Positions 58,257 to 59,319 of a stretch of 59,319 nt of DNA are shown here, piece by piece. Location of the stretch: assembly GCA_037176905.1 (NCBI GenBank), contig JBBBWG010027590.1:1-59319 (forward strand), written 5' to 3'. The notes under the pieces were generated by a model. It did no database searches. It saw only the letters and a program-made list of their open reading frames with translations, and was not told the origin of the DNA. Both the position numbers and the translations under genes were made by a program. Position 1 is the first letter of the stretch. Every line of letters begins with the position of its first letter. Source of the stretch: Azolla pinnata (Eukaryota; Streptophyta; Polypodiopsida; Salviniales; Salviniaceae).

Positions 58257-59319
58257 CTTATTTGCTTTTCTCCTACACCATTATTCCGTTTTGAAAGATC
58301 ATTATCTTTGATCCTGTTGCAGCCTTTCTAACGAAAACTTAGCTCCCTTTTTTGACGAACTTCCCTTGTCTTTTGTCCAAGCTTATAGATCCACCCTATG
58401 GATACGAGCTTCATGGCGGAAGGTTGTTATAATGATTATTTATCTTTATGTTTTGTATTAGAGACTATTCCTCAACCATATAACGCTCTTAGATGCGTAT
58501 AACTTGGATATTGGATGCAGATGTGCATCTAGAACTCTGAATCTGGAAATTGGTACAGGGACTTTTAGCTAAGGTTCGTTTGCTAAAGTACTTACCTTTC
58601 TTTTCTGTGTCAAGATTTGCATTCTCGACTATATACATTCTACAGATTGGGTTTAGGATTTTATTGCTAAGCTGATTGCATTCTCGACTATATACACCAT
58701 GATTGTTGCCTAGTCTGATTTGAAATGGTCGCGCAAATCTATAATGATTAAAAATGCAGGCTTTTGTTTTGCTAAGAAGGCATGTACTGCTTAACGCCTG
58801 TGAAGGAAGAGGAAAGTCTAGATCTAATACACATGTAAATGGTTTATTATCAAAGCAGAAAGTATTAACAGTGATGCATACGTACACTTGGGTATCAGTG
58901 CCAGGTATAATATGCTTGAATAGTTTCACTAACCCTTTTGCATGTTGTCATTGATCTGGCATGTGTAAACATCTTGTGATAAAGCATTGACATCTGACAT
59001 TCTTGTGAGCATCTCTGACACACTTTATATTCACATGTTTGATCATCGTTAAATTGTAGTCAGTCTTTTTCATTTACCATGTTCACACCCTTTTTATGCT
59101 CAAAGTTCTTGGGATGAATGGAGCATCTATATCGTAGTGCTTACACTCTTTTCATATATTTGCAGTGGGATCGCTGACCCATATAACCTTCAAATGAGCG
59201 TCATCCAGCTGGTAAATGGTCATGTTTTCTGTGCTTCGTGTGCATACAAAATAGAATTGTTTGTAACTGATTCAGTAAACGAAGCGACTGCTATTGTTTT
59301 TTTTGGTAATTTTTAACTT
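58257..59319 (+). other. 3' region of the DUF1218 gene, with an exon-like segment
   Basis: This is AT-rich sequence without a clear gene. At 59166-59211 a 46-base segment lies between TTGCAG and GTAAAT splice-like borders. It could be an exon of a spliced 3' UTR or of a gene continuing beyond the window. Confidence 0.35.

Overview
This is nuclear DNA from a land plant. The window holds intron-rich genes with GT-AG introns (one GC-AG) and plant-only families: an IRK/PXC2-type LRR receptor kinase, a dirigent protein, a class IV HD-ZIP factor, a DUF1218 protein and a PCH1-like protein. Gene density is about one gene per 5 kb. (TTC)n/(GAA)n tracts and short tandem duplications are very common. 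I cannot name the species. Protein divergence and the serine-rich insertions make me lean weakly towards a non-seed or early-branching land plant.

Layout, left to right. 1-1986 (+): 3' part of an LRR receptor-like pseudokinase. 3651-4253 (+): calmodulin-like EF-hand protein. 5157-5726 (+): dirigent protein. 7238-9937 (-): ATG18/WIPI-type autophagy protein, 4 exons. 10894-18747 (-): NDUFA9-like complex I subunit, 12 exons. 21699-24029 (+): PCH1-like protein, 2 exons. 26134-29015 (-): potassium-channel beta subunit/aldo-keto reductase, 4 exons, with a minisatellite and a 100-base assembly gap in intron 1. 31075-35822 (-): F-box protein with Sel1-like repeats, 5 exons. 37131-44068 (-): class IV HD-ZIP transcription factor, 10 exons recovered. 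50899-52230 (-): intronless mitochondrial carrier of the SLC25A44 type. 55782-58256 (+): DUF1218 membrane protein, 3 exons. I placed exon borders by hand from splice signals, reading frame and remembered family sequence. For every spliced gene the exon lengths keep one frame through to the stop.

The genes are ordinary, mostly unrelated housekeeping and developmental genes and do not form a pathway. I found no new multi-gene system. The unusual biology lies in the repeats. Tandem duplications of about 30-250 bp occur in introns and spacers. In two genes (HD-ZIP IV intron 8 and the channel beta subunit intron 3) the duplicated unit carries a copy of the real 5' splice site. Other points are a perfect 19-bp inverted repeat upstream of the HD-ZIP IV gene, a Mutator-like MITE with a 9-bp target duplication, coding triplet repeats in nearly every gene, and a possible upstream ORF ending two bases before the F-box start codon.
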